DNA of 64,000 nucleotides, taken from Amycolatopsis thermoflava N1165 (lineage in GTDB: Bacteria > Actinomycetota > Actinomycetes > Mycobacteriales > Pseudonocardiaceae). Below the pieces are notes generated by a model. That model was not told the origin of the DNA and did no database searches. It worked only from the letters and a program-made list of their open reading frames with translations. The DNA is taken from contig NZ_KI421511.1 in NCBI RefSeq assembly GCF_000473265.1, forward strand, positions 5,934,360-5,998,359. The letters run 5' to 3'. A program made the position numbers and the translations under genes. Below, piece after piece: positions 26,792-35,042 of the stretch (the first letter of the stretch is position 1; each line of letters starts with the position of its first letter).

Positions 26792-26866
26792 GTGCTCCGA
26801 TGTAAGCCAGCGGGCGGGAACGGGCGGTGAACGAGCGTGTGAGCGGGGGTGAACCGGCCGATAAGA

Positions 26867-27417
26867 TCAAGATCGCGCGATTCCGTTATGCAACGTTTCG
26901 ACCACGGTGTCCATGATGCCGTGCCGGGGCACGCCGGACAGCTCGCCCTCGGTGTGCCCGGTGTACACCAGCGCCCACAACACCCGTTGGATCCACTGTG
27001 GAGTGAGCCTGGGGTCGAACACGCCCTCCGCCTGCCCGCGTTCGATGAGGGCGATCACCGGATCGTCCGGCGGCGTGCCGCCGTCCGGGCCGTGCTCGGC
27101 CAGCACCCGCGGGTCGCCGAACAGGAAGACCAGCCGGTCCCCGACCGCCACCATCGCGGCGACCAGCCTGCGCATGGCGTCCAGCGCCGGCCCCTGGTCG
27201 ATCGCCGCGTCGGCGACGGAGGCCTCGATGGCGGCGATCGAGTCCTCGACGGCGGCCTTGATCAGGGTCGCGCGGTCCGGGAAGTAGCGGTGCAGGGTGG
27301 TCCGCCCGACCCCGGCCGCGTTGGCGATCTCGGCGAGTTTCGCCTGGTAGTCGCGACCGAGGAGGGTCGCGGCGGCGCTGAGGATGGCGCTGCGGGTCCG
27401 GTCGCGGGCGCGTCGGA
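26867..27417 (-). pseudogene. TetR family regulator lacking its start
   Basis: About 184 residues. The N-terminal helix-turn-helix is intact from ARDRTRSAILSAAATLLG through LAEIANAAGVGRTTLHRYFPDRATLI, and the ligand-binding part ends WIQRVLWALVYTGHTEGELSG. Upstream of RRARDR the frame continues open into the antisense of the neighbouring gene, but the codons there contain no ATG, GTG or TTG near the natural start. The first ~10 residues and promoter appear to be lost in a deletion that also removed the 5' end of the divergent NmrA-like gene (junction about 27405-27418). Confidence 0.72.
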
Positions 27418-28144
27418 GGTGCGGGCGCTCACCACCGATCCGGTGCGGGCCGCGCTGCCGCCCGAGGTGGAGGTCGTCGAGGGCTACCTCGGCCGCGTCG
27501 AGACGCTGCCCCGCGCGTTGGAGGGCGTGGACCGGATGTACCTGGCACCGCTGACCCGGACGGTGCGGGAGGTGACCGAGCTGGCCAGGGAGGCCGGCGT
27601 GGCGCGGATCGTCGACCTCGCCGGGCCGGCTGGCAGCTGGTGGTACGACGTCGAGAAGGCGGTCGAGCACTCCGGCATCCCGTGGACGCACCTGGAGGCA
27701 GGCGAGTTCATGACGAACACGACGATCTGGGCGGACCAGATCCGGAGCCGCGGCGAGGTGCGCGAGGCGTACCCACGGGCAGCGAACGCGCCGATCGCGC
27801 TGGAGGACATCGCGGCCGTCGCGGCGAAGGCCCTGCTGGAGGACGGCCACGAAGGCGCGGCGTACGGGCTGACCGGGCCGGAGACGCTCACCCGCGCAGA
27901 GCTGGTGGCGCAGATCGGAAAGGCGCTGGGGCGGGAGATCCCGCTGGTGGAGGTATCCCACGCGGACGCACTGGCCGACCTGACGGAGACGATGGGCGCG
28001 GACGCGGCCGCCTGGTACCTGGACGGTTGCGCCGAGATGGCGGAGCACCCGCAGCCGGTTTCGCCGACGGTGTCACGGGTGCTGGGTCGCCCGGGCACGA
28101 CGTTCGCCGAGTGGGCGGCCGCGCACGCGTCGTTGTTCCGCTAG
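27418..28144 (+). pseudogene. NmrA-like NAD(P)-binding protein with missing N-terminus
   Basis: The visible part starts VRALTTDPVRAALPPEVEVV, which in NmrA-like proteins follows the cofactor strand and the GATGxxG loop. The first ~25-30 residues with the dinucleotide-binding motif are absent. The rest is well kept: VDRMYLAPLT, ARIVDLAGPAGSWWYD, WTHLEAGEFM, APIALEDIAAVAAKALL, YGLTGPETLTRAELVAQIG. A GTG at 27418 could start a short product, but cofactor binding would be lost. Truncated together with the divergent TetR gene by one deletion. Its 3' end recurs twice downstream. Confidence 0.75.
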
Positions 28145-28366
28145 ACACGCAAGCGGGTGGCGGCGCCGAGGTTGCGGAGTATCCGCAGCCGATCTCGCCC
28201 GCGGCAGCTCGGGCGTCCGGGCACGGCCTTCGCCGAGTGGGCGGCCGCGCACATCTCGTTGTCGTGAAGCCCCCACGGGGCGGCCTTGCCGCGGTCGCGA
28301 ACGCCGCGCCGCCCGGGCATGAGGTTCGCCGAGTGGGCGGCCGCGCACGTCTCGCTGTTTCACTAG
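28040..28366 (+). repeat. Three tandem, decayed copies of the NmrA gene 3' end
   Basis: Copy 1 is the real gene end (28040-28144, coding RPGTTFAEWAAAHASLFR then stop). Copy 2 (28174-28267) repeats GCGGAGTATCCGCAGCC and RPGTAFAEWAAAHISLS then stop, but with a frame break in between. Copy 3 (about 28306-28366) keeps RPGMRFAEWAAAHVSLFH then stop. After copy 1, CTAGACACGCAAGCGGGTGG resembles the end of the convergent amidohydrolase gene at 28363 onward. Tandem duplication of the convergent junction followed by decay explains this. No other gene is seen between 28145 and 28362. Confidence 0.8.
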
Positions 28367-29667
28367 GCGCGCAAGCGCGCGGCGGCATCACGCGCGGCGG
28401 ACTGGACCTTGCCGCGGTCGACGCGCACCGGTTCGCGGTCGGACACGACCTGTTCGCCGGCCACCCAGACGTCCCGGACCTGCCGGGACCCCGCGGCCCA
28501 CACCAGGTTCGAGATCACCTGCTCGTCCGGCTCGTCCAGCCCCGTCGCGAACGCCGGGCCGTCCGGGTCGACGTGCACGAAGTCGGCCCAGTGGCCGGGC
28601 TCCAGCGCGCCGATGTCGGTCCGGCTCAGCGCGTCCGCACCGCCGCGGGTGGCCAGCAGCAGCGCGTCCTTCGCCCGCAACGCGGTCGAGTCCTGTGTGG
28701 ACAGCCGGGCGAGCATCGCGGAGAGCTGGACCTCCTCCCACAGGTCGAGGTCGTCGTTGCTGGCCGGGCCGTCCGTGCCGAGTCCGACCGCGACCGCCGC
28801 CGCCCGCAGGTCGGTCAGCCGCGCGATGCCCGACGCCAGCTTCGCGTTCGACCCCGGGCAGTGCGCCACCCCGGTGCCGCGCGCCGCGAACAACGCGATG
28901 TCCTGATCGGACAGGTGGACGGCGTGCGCGGCGAGCACCCGGCCGCCCAGCATGCCGACCTCCTCCAGCAGCTGCGGCACCGAGCCGAACTCCGCGCGCT
29001 GCCGGGCGTCCTCGTCCGCCGCCTCGGCGACGTGGATCTGCACCAGCGCACCCCGCGCCGCGGCCGATTCGGTGACCTGCCGCAGCGCCTCGACCGGCAG
29101 CATGTACGCCGAGTGCGGCGCGTAGGACAGCTCGATCCGCTCCCCGGGTCCGAAGCGCAGGCCGTCGGCGTCGATCCAGCGGTCCGCCACCTCGATCATG
29201 CGCCGCCAGTCGACGCCGGGCAGGTCGATGATCGGACCGCCGAGCACGGCCCGCGCGCCGGTCTCCAGCACCGCCTCGGCCATCTGCTCGGCGAAGAAGT
29301 ACATCTCCGCGCTGGTGGTGACACCGTGCCGGAGCATCTCGACCGAGCCGAGCAGCATCCCGGCACGCACGTCGTCCGCGCGCAGCTTCGCCTCGGCGGG
29401 CCAGATGATCTCGTTGAGCCAGCGCAGCAACGGCAGGTCGCCGCCCATGCCGCGAAGCAGGGTCATCGGGCTGTGCGCGTGCGCGTTGATCAGGCCGGGC
29501 AGCAGGATCCCGGTCAGCTCGGTGACCGGCAGATCGCCGGGCGCCTCGCCGGCGGGGCCGCAGAACGTGATGCGCCCGTCGTCGCCGACGTCGACCACGC
29601 CGTCCCGGATGACCGAGCAGGCCGGATCGCAGGGCAGGACGACGGGGGCGCGGAAGCGTTGCGGCAT
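28363..29667 (-). CDS. Amidohydrolase/deaminase (MTA/SAH deaminase-like)
   Basis: 434 residues of the metal-dependent amidohydrolase superfamily, cytosine deaminase/TrzN subgroup. Metal ligands are visible: His63 and His65 (LINAHAHSP), His212 (VQIHVAEAADED), His248 (AAHAVHLSD) and Asp299 (GLGTDGPASNDDLDLWEE). The C-terminal beta-sandwich has GALEPGHWADFVHVD. The family deaminates methylthioadenosine, S-adenosylhomocysteine or related amines and triazines. Exact substrate is uncertain. The stop shares CTAG with the decayed repeat copy 3 on the other strand. Confidence 0.87.
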   Translation of the reverse strand: MPQRFRAPVVLPCDPACSVIRDGVVDVGDDGRITFCGPAGEAPGDLPVTELTGILLPGLINAHAHSPMTLLRGMGGDLPLLRWLNEIIWPAEAKLRADDVRAGMLLGSVEMLRHGVTTSAEMYFFAEQMAEAVLETGARAVLGGPIIDLPGVDWRRMIEVADRWIDADGLRFGPGERIELSYAPHSAYMLPVEALRQVTESAAARGALVQIHVAEAADEDARQRAEFGSVPQLLEEVGMLGGRVLAAHAVHLSDQDIALFAARGTGVAHCPGSNAKLASGIARLTDLRAAAVAVGLGTDGPASNDDLDLWEEVQLSAMLARLSTQDSTALRAKDALLLATRGGADALSRTDIGALEPGHWADFVHVDPDGPAFATGLDEPDEQVISNLVWAAGSRQVRDVWVAGEQVVSDREPVRVDRGKVQSAARDAAARLRA

Positions 29668-29676
29668 CCTGGGATT

Positions 29677-30507
29677 CTAGGTCTCCCGCCGGGCCGTGGC
29701 GGCCAGCGACCCGAGCAGCGCGAGGGCCTCGGCGCTCGGCGAACCCGGTTCGGCGTGATAGACGACGAGCTCCTGGCCCGGGCTGGACCGGACGTCGAAG
29801 GTCTGCATGGTCAGGGTCAGCGGACCGACCTCGCGGTGCACGAACTCCTTGCGCTCCAGGCTCTTGCCGCGCGCGTCGTGAGCGGTCCACAGCTCGGCGA
29901 ACTCCGGGCTGGCCGCGAGGAGTTCGGCGAGGACCTGCCGGACCCGCGGGTCGTCCGGGTTCTTGCCGTAGCCGAGCCGGAACCCGGCGACCGAGTTGCG
30001 CGCCACCTCGTGCCAGTCCCGGTAGAAGGTGCGCGCGGCGGGGTCGGTGAACACGACGTGCATCAGGTTGCGCGAGTGCGCCCAGTCGTGGAACAGCGCA
30101 TCGGCGATCGCGTTGGAGGCGAGCACGTCGTAGGCGAGGTTGTAGACGATGGCGGGGTTGTCCGGCCATGCGCTCATCAGCTGCAGCAGGCTCGGGTCGA
30201 CCCGGGCGGGCACCGCGGTGAGCCGGGTGCGCGGGCTGAGCCCGGCGAGGCGGAACAGGTGCTGGCGGCCGTCCTCGCCGAGGCGGAGCGCGGCGGCCAG
30301 GGCGTCGACCACCTGTGCCGACGGGGTGCGCTCGCGGCCCTGCTCCAGGCGGACGTAGTAGTCCACGCTGACGCCCGCCAGCAGCGCCACTTCCTCGCGG
30401 CGCAGGCCGGGCACGCGGCGCTGGCCGGTGCTGGGGAGGTTGACCTCGTCCGGGCGCACCTGGGACCGCCGCGAGCTGAGGAAGTCGCCGAGTTCGGACC
30501 GTGGCAT
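29677..30507 (-). CDS. XRE-type regulator with MmyB-like ligand domain
   Basis: 276 residues. N-terminal helix-turn-helix: ELGDFLSSRRSQVRPDEV, then RRVPGLRREEVALLAGVSVD and YYVRLEQGRERTPSAQVVDALA, the block typical of MmyB-like regulators. From ~100 on it has the PAS-like ligand domain (PAIVYNLAYDVLASNAIADALF, WTAHDARGKSLERKEFVHREVGPLTL). Divergent from an SDR gene with about 100 bp between them, a frequent actinobacterial pair in which the regulator controls the oxidoreductase. Ligand unknown, possibly a fatty acid. Confidence 0.92.
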   Translation of the reverse strand: MPRSELGDFLSSRRSQVRPDEVNLPSTGQRRVPGLRREEVALLAGVSVDYYVRLEQGRERTPSAQVVDALAAALRLGEDGRQHLFRLAGLSPRTRLTAVPARVDPSLLQLMSAWPDNPAIVYNLAYDVLASNAIADALFHDWAHSRNLMHVVFTDPAARTFYRDWHEVARNSVAGFRLGYGKNPDDPRVRQVLAELLAASPEFAELWTAHDARGKSLERKEFVHREVGPLTLTMQTFDVRSSPGQELVVYHAEPGSPSAEALALLGSLAATARRET

Positions 30508-30608
30508 GCCGTGATCGTAGGTCGGCGGCGGCGGTGTTACCTGGGTGCAGCGCTCCCAGGAAGACCGTGCCCTGCCGCGGTCCGGCAGGCCGGGCCACCG
30601 TCGGTGCC

Positions 30609-31349
30609 ATGAGCAAACTGGATCTCACCGGACGGGTCGCCGTCGTCACCGGCGCGGCGCGCGGCATCGGCCGGGCGTGCGCCGAGTTGCTGCGCTCGCG
30701 GGGCGCGCGCCTCGTCGTCACCGATCTGCGGGAGTCCGTGCACGAGCTGGCCGCCGACGACGTGGCGGTGCTGACCGGCGACGTCGCGGACGAAGAACTG
30801 GCCCGCGCCACGATGCGGCTTGCGGTCGAGCGGTTCGGGCGGCTGGACGTGCTGGTGAACAACGCAGGCCGGACGCTGAACAAGCCGGTGACCGAGACGA
30901 GTGTCGAGGACTTCGAGGCGATCCTGCGGGTCAACGCGCGCGGGAACTTCGTGCAGGCGCGGGAGGCGTTCCGCGTGATGGCGGCCGCGGGTGGCGGGTC
31001 CATCGTGTCGATCGCGTCGGTGTCGTCGGTGGTGGCGTTCGAGACGCAGACCGCCTACGCCGCGTCGAAGGGCGCGCTGGCGCAGATGACGCGGGTGCTG
31101 GCCATCGAAGGCGGGCCGGTGGGGATCCGCTCGAACGCCGTCCTGCCGGGCGTCGTCGACACGGACATCATGGAGGGGGTGGTCGACAACGGCCGCGAAA
31201 TGCTCGCCTCGTTCGGCCCCGCCCACCCGATCGGCCGCATCGGCAAGGCCGACGAGGTCGCCGAAGCGGTGGCGTTCCTGTCCTCCGACGCGGCGAGCTT
31301 CATCACCGGAGCGTTGCTCCCGGTCGACGGCGGCTGGACGGCGCAGTGA
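30609..31349 (+). CDS. Short-chain dehydrogenase/reductase (FabG-like)
   Basis: 246 residues from the ATG at 30609. Cofactor loop TGAARGIGRA (15-24), NNAG (LVNNAGRTL), Ser in SIASVSS, and YAASKGAL with the catalytic Tyr and Lys. C-terminus ends FITGALLPVDGGWTAQ, as in FabG-like reductases. Asp in VTDLRES after beta-2 favours NAD(H). Divergent from the MmyB-like regulator and probably its target. Substrate unknown. Confidence 0.93.
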   Translation: MSKLDLTGRVAVVTGAARGIGRACAELLRSRGARLVVTDLRESVHELAADDVAVLTGDVADEELARATMRLAVERFGRLDVLVNNAGRTLNKPVTETSVEDFEAILRVNARGNFVQAREAFRVMAAAGGGSIVSIASVSSVVAFETQTAYAASKGALAQMTRVLAIEGGPVGIRSNAVLPGVVDTDIMEGVVDNGREMLASFGPAHPIGRIGKADEVAEAVAFLSSDAASFITGALLPVDGGWTAQ

Positions 31350-31350
31350 C

Positions 31351-31830
31351 TCAGCGCGGCAGGAGTGGTTCGAGGCTGATGGCCAGGTCTTGAGCCGCGG
31401 CGCAGGCTTCCGCCTGCAAGTCGGCGGAGAGCAGCACGACGGTCGTCGCGGCCTGGGCGTGCCCGGGGACGTCGAGCACGACCTCGCACGTCCCGGGGCC
31501 GGTGAACTGGCCGATCAGCGCCTTGCGGCCGTTGACGTCGAGCGGCGCCGCCCCTTCCGGTTCCCCCTGCTCCTGCTCCAGGGTGACGCTCACGGTGCCG
31601 TAACCCGGTTTTGAGGCGCCGCACTCGTCCCGCACGCCGATCGGTCTGCCCGGCGTGAACCCTTGCCCGGCGAGCAGCTGGTCGAGGACGGCGCAGGCGG
31701 TCAGCGGCTCCAGCGGGTCCGCGGTCGGTGCCGCCGTGGTCGGCGTCGGCCGGTCACTGTGGGGTGTCGAGCAGGCCGCGAGACCGGCCGCCGCGACGGC
31801 CGCGGCTACCAGCGCCGCCCTGCGCTCCAT
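31351..31830 (-). CDS. DUF3558-type lipoprotein
   Basis: 159 residues. Signal peptide ERRAALVAAAVAAAGLAAC with lipobox LAAC, then a Pro/Thr linker. The domain keeps the DUF3558 pattern of spaced Cys: LEPLTACAVLDQLL, VRDECGASKP, GPGTCEVVLDV and AEACAAAQDLA. Exported and lipid-anchored on the outer face of the membrane, function unknown. It lies directly 3' to the two-component response regulator on the same strand but 26 bp apart, and convergent with the SDR. Confidence 0.83.
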   Translation of the reverse strand: MERRAALVAAAVAAAGLAACSTPHSDRPTPTTAAPTADPLEPLTACAVLDQLLAGQGFTPGRPIGVRDECGASKPGYGTVSVTLEQEQGEPEGAAPLDVNGRKALIGQFTGPGTCEVVLDVPGHAQAATTVVLLSADLQAEACAAAQDLAISLEPLLPR

Positions 31831-31856
31831 GAACCGAAAGCCTGCACCCTGCGCGG

Positions 31857-32507
31857 CTAGTCCACCAGTCCGCTGCGCCACGCCCAGGCCGCGACCTCGA
31901 CGCGGTTCCGCGCGCCGACCTTGCCCTGCACCGCGGCCAGGTGCGTCTTCACCGTCGACAGGGACATGTACAGCTCGGCGCCGATCTCCGTGTTCGTCAG
32001 GCCGCGGGCCGCCGCCTTGACCACGTCCAGCTCGCGCGCCGTCAGCGGCTCCTTCGGCGGCTCCACGGACCGCCGCGCGGACGCGCCCTCGAAGTGCTTC
32101 AGCAGCCGCACCGTCACCTGCGGCGACACCAGCGCGTCGCCGCGGTGGGCGGCTCGGATCGCCTCGATCAGCAGCGCCGGGCCGGCGTCCTTGAGCAGGA
32201 AGCCGCTCGCGCCGTTGCGCAGCGCAGTGTGCACGTACTCGTCCAGGTCGAAGGTTGTCACCACCACGACCTTCAGCGGGTCGGCGACGTCCGGCCCGGC
32301 CAGCTGGCGCGTCACCTCCAGCCCGTCCAGCCCGGGCATCCGGATGTCCAGCAGGCACACGTCCGGCCGCAGCTCACGCGCCTTCGTCACCGCCGCGACA
32401 CCGTCCTCGACGTCGGCGACCACCTCGATGTCGTCCTGGGCGTCGAGGATCATCCGGAACCCCATGCGCACCATGCTCTGGTCGTCGGCGATCAGTACGC
32501 GAATCAA
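31857..32507 (-). CDS. NarL/LuxR-type response regulator
   Basis: 216 residues. Receiver domain: MIRVLIADDQ with the acidic pair, phospho-acceptor Asp54 in CLLDIRMPG, Thr in VVTTFD and Lys in FLLKDAG. A linker of ~40 residues leads to the LuxR helix-turn-helix (LTARELDVVKAAARGLTNTE, MSLSTVKTHLAAVQGKV). Starts with TTG at 32507, overlapping the kinase stop as TTGA. Cognate to the kinase at 32504 and probably controls the divergent ABC exporter at 34350. Confidence 0.93.
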   Translation of the reverse strand: MIRVLIADDQSMVRMGFRMILDAQDDIEVVADVEDGVAAVTKARELRPDVCLLDIRMPGLDGLEVTRQLAGPDVADPLKVVVVTTFDLDEYVHTALRNGASGFLLKDAGPALLIEAIRAAHRGDALVSPQVTVRLLKHFEGASARRSVEPPKEPLTARELDVVKAAARGLTNTEIGAELYMSLSTVKTHLAAVQGKVGARNRVEVAAWAWRSGLVD

Positions 32508-34216
32508 GCCTTTTCCTCCACCGGCAACCACGCCTCCACCACCCAGCCCCCGTCCGGCGCCGGGCCCGCGGCGAGCCGGCCGTGCAGCAGCTCGACCCGC
32601 TCGCGCATCCCGACCAGACCGTATCCCCCGGAACCTCCGGCCGGACGCGTCACCACCTGGTGGCCGTCGTCGGCCACCCGGATGTGCAGTTCGCCGTCCC
32701 GGACCTCGGCCAGCACGCATGCCCGCGTCGCGCCCGCCGCGTGCTTGCCGATGTTCGTCAGCGACTCCTGCACCAGGCGCAGCGCCGAGCGCGCCACCTC
32801 CTGCGGCAGGTCCGCGGGCACCCGCACGTCGGCTTCTGTGGGAACGCCGTGGTGCCCGGACTCCACGAGCCGCCGCAGGTCCGCGTCCAGGTCCATGGTG
32901 GCCTGGTCGGTGACCGCCTCCCCGCCCGCGCGCATGCTGCCGACCAGCCGGCGCATCGCGGTCATCGCCTCGGTGCCCGCGGCCTCGATGCGTTCGATGA
33001 CCTCCAGCGCGACCTTCGGGTTCTGGTCGGCGATCACCTTCGCCGCCTGCGCCTGCACGATGATCCCGGTGACGTGGTGGGCCACCAGGTCGTGCAGTTC
33101 CCGCGCCAGCGCCATGCGCTCGGAGTTCTGCGCGTCGGCGACCGCGGCCTCGACCACCTTGCGCCGCTCGGAGTCGCGGGCCCGGAAGTACAGCCCGGCG
33201 GCCACCGCGATCCCGAGCACGAGCACCGCGGCGATCACCAGGTCGCGCAGGTCCGACATGTTCGCCCGGCCCCGGCCGCTGACCACCGTGGTGAGCGTGG
33301 TGAACGCGACCGCGGCCGACATCAGCGCGATCGCGCCCCACGCCCGCTTCGGCTCCACCGACCGGACCAGCAGGACCACGACGATGATCCCGGCGACGAT
33401 CTCGGTGAACGGCAGGGCGCCGTAGCCGAGCAGGTACTGCCGCGGCGCGATCCACAGCGCCGCCGAGGTGGCGAAGATGATCCCGGCGAGCAGCAGGCCG
33501 GCGCGCAGTGGGCGGCGGGTCGCGTAGACGGCCGTCGCGGCAGCGGCGAGCGAGCAGGTCAGCGCGGGCAGTGCCCGGATGTTGCTGTCCAGCAGCTGGT
33601 ACAGCTCCAGGAAGACGGGCAGGCTGAGCGCGCCGATCAGCGGCCACTGCTCGCGCACCAGGTCGCGCACCGCGCTCTCCTTGCGCGGCGCCTGCCCGCG
33701 CCGGAACTGCAGCCCGGCGAGCACCACGGCGACCAGCAGCACCAGGCCGAGCAGCATCGTCTCGCTCAACCCGCGGCTGCCCGAGCCGTTGCGGTAGGCG
33801 GTGGCGAACAGGGTGGCGAGCACCAGCGTGCCGGTGCCGACGATGGACTCCGCCCACCGCACCCGCCGCACGCAGAAGAACACCAGCTCCAGCCCGGCGA
33901 CGGTCTCGCTCAGTGACACGTTGCTCAACAGCGTCGTGTAGGCCGCCGCGTCGGTCGCCCGGATCAGGAAGGTCGACGCGAACAACGTCGCGGCGCCCGC
34001 GAACACGGCCACCGCGGGCCGGGTCCGCGCCCACAGCGCGCACGCGCCCAGCGCGATCATCCCGGGCAGCAGCAGGAGATCCCGGCCCCGCGGTCCCAGC
34101 GAGTCCACACTGGCCGGCAGCACCACCGCGAGATCGCACAGGAAGGCGGCGAGCAGCAGGACGCCTTCGAGACCCAGCCATCGCCAGGCCGAGGTCACGC
34201 GATCGGAGAACGGCAC
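32504..34216 (-). CDS. Sensor histidine kinase (HisKA_3 family)
   Basis: 570 residues from the GTG at 34216. The first ~345 residues hold about ten membrane helices with short loops, an unusually large sensor region. The dimerisation motif ALARELHDLVAHHV has phospho-His375. The ATPase part shows LVQESLTNIGKHA (N-box), VADDGHQV and GYGLVGMRERVELLHG (G-box). The membrane-buried sensor suggests detection of a membrane or cell-wall signal. Divergent from the ABC/FtsX exporter, so the set resembles antibiotic- or peptide-sensing detoxification modules. Confidence 0.92.
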   Translation of the reverse strand: MPFSDRVTSAWRWLGLEGVLLLAAFLCDLAVVLPASVDSLGPRGRDLLLLPGMIALGACALWARTRPAVAVFAGAATLFASTFLIRATDAAAYTTLLSNVSLSETVAGLELVFFCVRRVRWAESIVGTGTLVLATLFATAYRNGSGSRGLSETMLLGLVLLVAVVLAGLQFRRGQAPRKESAVRDLVREQWPLIGALSLPVFLELYQLLDSNIRALPALTCSLAAAATAVYATRRPLRAGLLLAGIIFATSAALWIAPRQYLLGYGALPFTEIVAGIIVVVLLVRSVEPKRAWGAIALMSAAVAFTTLTTVVSGRGRANMSDLRDLVIAAVLVLGIAVAAGLYFRARDSERRKVVEAAVADAQNSERMALARELHDLVAHHVTGIIVQAQAAKVIADQNPKVALEVIERIEAAGTEAMTAMRRLVGSMRAGGEAVTDQATMDLDADLRRLVESGHHGVPTEADVRVPADLPQEVARSALRLVQESLTNIGKHAAGATRACVLAEVRDGELHIRVADDGHQVVTRPAGGSGGYGLVGMRERVELLHGRLAAGPAPDGGWVVEAWLPVEEKA

Positions 34217-34272
34217 AACGGAACGGTAGAGGATCCGCGCGTCCCCGCACCTTGGCCGCCCGGCCACCCCGT

Positions 34273-34290
34273 ATCGGCCGATCGGCCGAT
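34273..34290. promoter_or_regulatory. 18-bp perfect palindrome between kinase and ABC genes
   Basis: ATCGGCCGATCGGCCGAT is its own reverse complement. It lies in the 133-bp space between the divergent kinase (start 34216) and ABC ATPase (start 34350) and is the best candidate site for the response regulator, although the site type is not known. Confidence 0.55.
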
Positions 34291-34349
34291 CCGGGCACCA
34301 CGCCCCACCTGTGAACCTGCTGTGCGGGAACAACGGAAGGGGAAGGTTC

Positions 34350-35042
34350 ATGACTCCACAAGGGAGTGTCGTGTTGTCCGGGCGGGGGCTCGTCAAGCGG
34401 TACGGCGAGCAGGTGGCGCTGGCCGGCGTCGACGTCGACGTCCACGCCGGGGAGGCGCTCGCCGTCGTCGGCCCGTCGGGGTCGGGCAAGACGTCGCTGC
34501 TGCACGTGCTGGCCGGGATCCTGCGGCCGGACGGCGGCGAGATCCTGCTGGACGGCAGGCGCGTCGACCAGCTGTCCGAGACCAAGCGCAGCGAGCTGCG
34601 GCGCACCGAGTTCGGTTTCGTGTTCCAGCAGGGAATGCTCGTGGCCGAGCTGTCCGCGGAGGAGAACGTGGCGCTGCCGATGCTGCTCGGGGGAGCCAAG
34701 CGCCGCGAGGCGATCGGCGCGGCGCGGGAGTGGCTGGGCCGCCTCGGGCTGCGGGGCCGGGAGGGGTCCCGCCCCGGTGAGCTGTCCGGTGGCCAGGCGC
34801 AGCGGGTCGCGATCGCCCGCGCGCTGACGCACCGGCCGAAGGTGATCTTCGCCGACGAGCCGACCGGCGCGCTGGACACCCGCACCGGCAAGGACACCAT
34901 GGACGCCCTGCTGGTCGCGGCCTCGGACGCGGGCACGTCGGTGGTCATCGTGACGCACGACGTGGAACTCGCCGCGTCGCTGCCGCGCACGGTGACCATC
35001 CGGGACGGCCGTATCGCGGAGCAGGTGGGGGTGCTGCCGTGA
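34350..35042 (+). CDS. ABC transporter ATP-binding protein (MacB/LolD-like)
   Basis: 230 residues from the ATG at 34350, with GGAAGGGGAAGG upstream. Walker A GPSGSGKTS (41-49), Q-loop FVFQQGML, signature LSGGQAQR (145-152), Walker B VIFADEPTGALD and H-loop VTHD. This subgroup powers mechanotransmission complexes with FtsX-type permeases. It overlaps the permease start by four bases. Probable target of the divergent two-component system. Confidence 0.95.
   Translation: MTPQGSVVLSGRGLVKRYGEQVALAGVDVDVHAGEALAVVGPSGSGKTSLLHVLAGILRPDGGEILLDGRRVDQLSETKRSELRRTEFGFVFQQGMLVAELSAEENVALPMLLGGAKRREAIGAAREWLGRLGLRGREGSRPGELSGGQAQRVAIARALTHRPKVIFADEPTGALDTRTGKDTMDALLVAASDAGTSVVIVTHDVELAASLPRTVTIRDGRIAEQVGVLP

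Noticed and set aside
26849..28144. 431-residue plus-strand protein ending in NmrA-like sequence
   Set aside because: Its first ~190 residues are antisense of the TetR gene; the apparent length results from the deletion scar.
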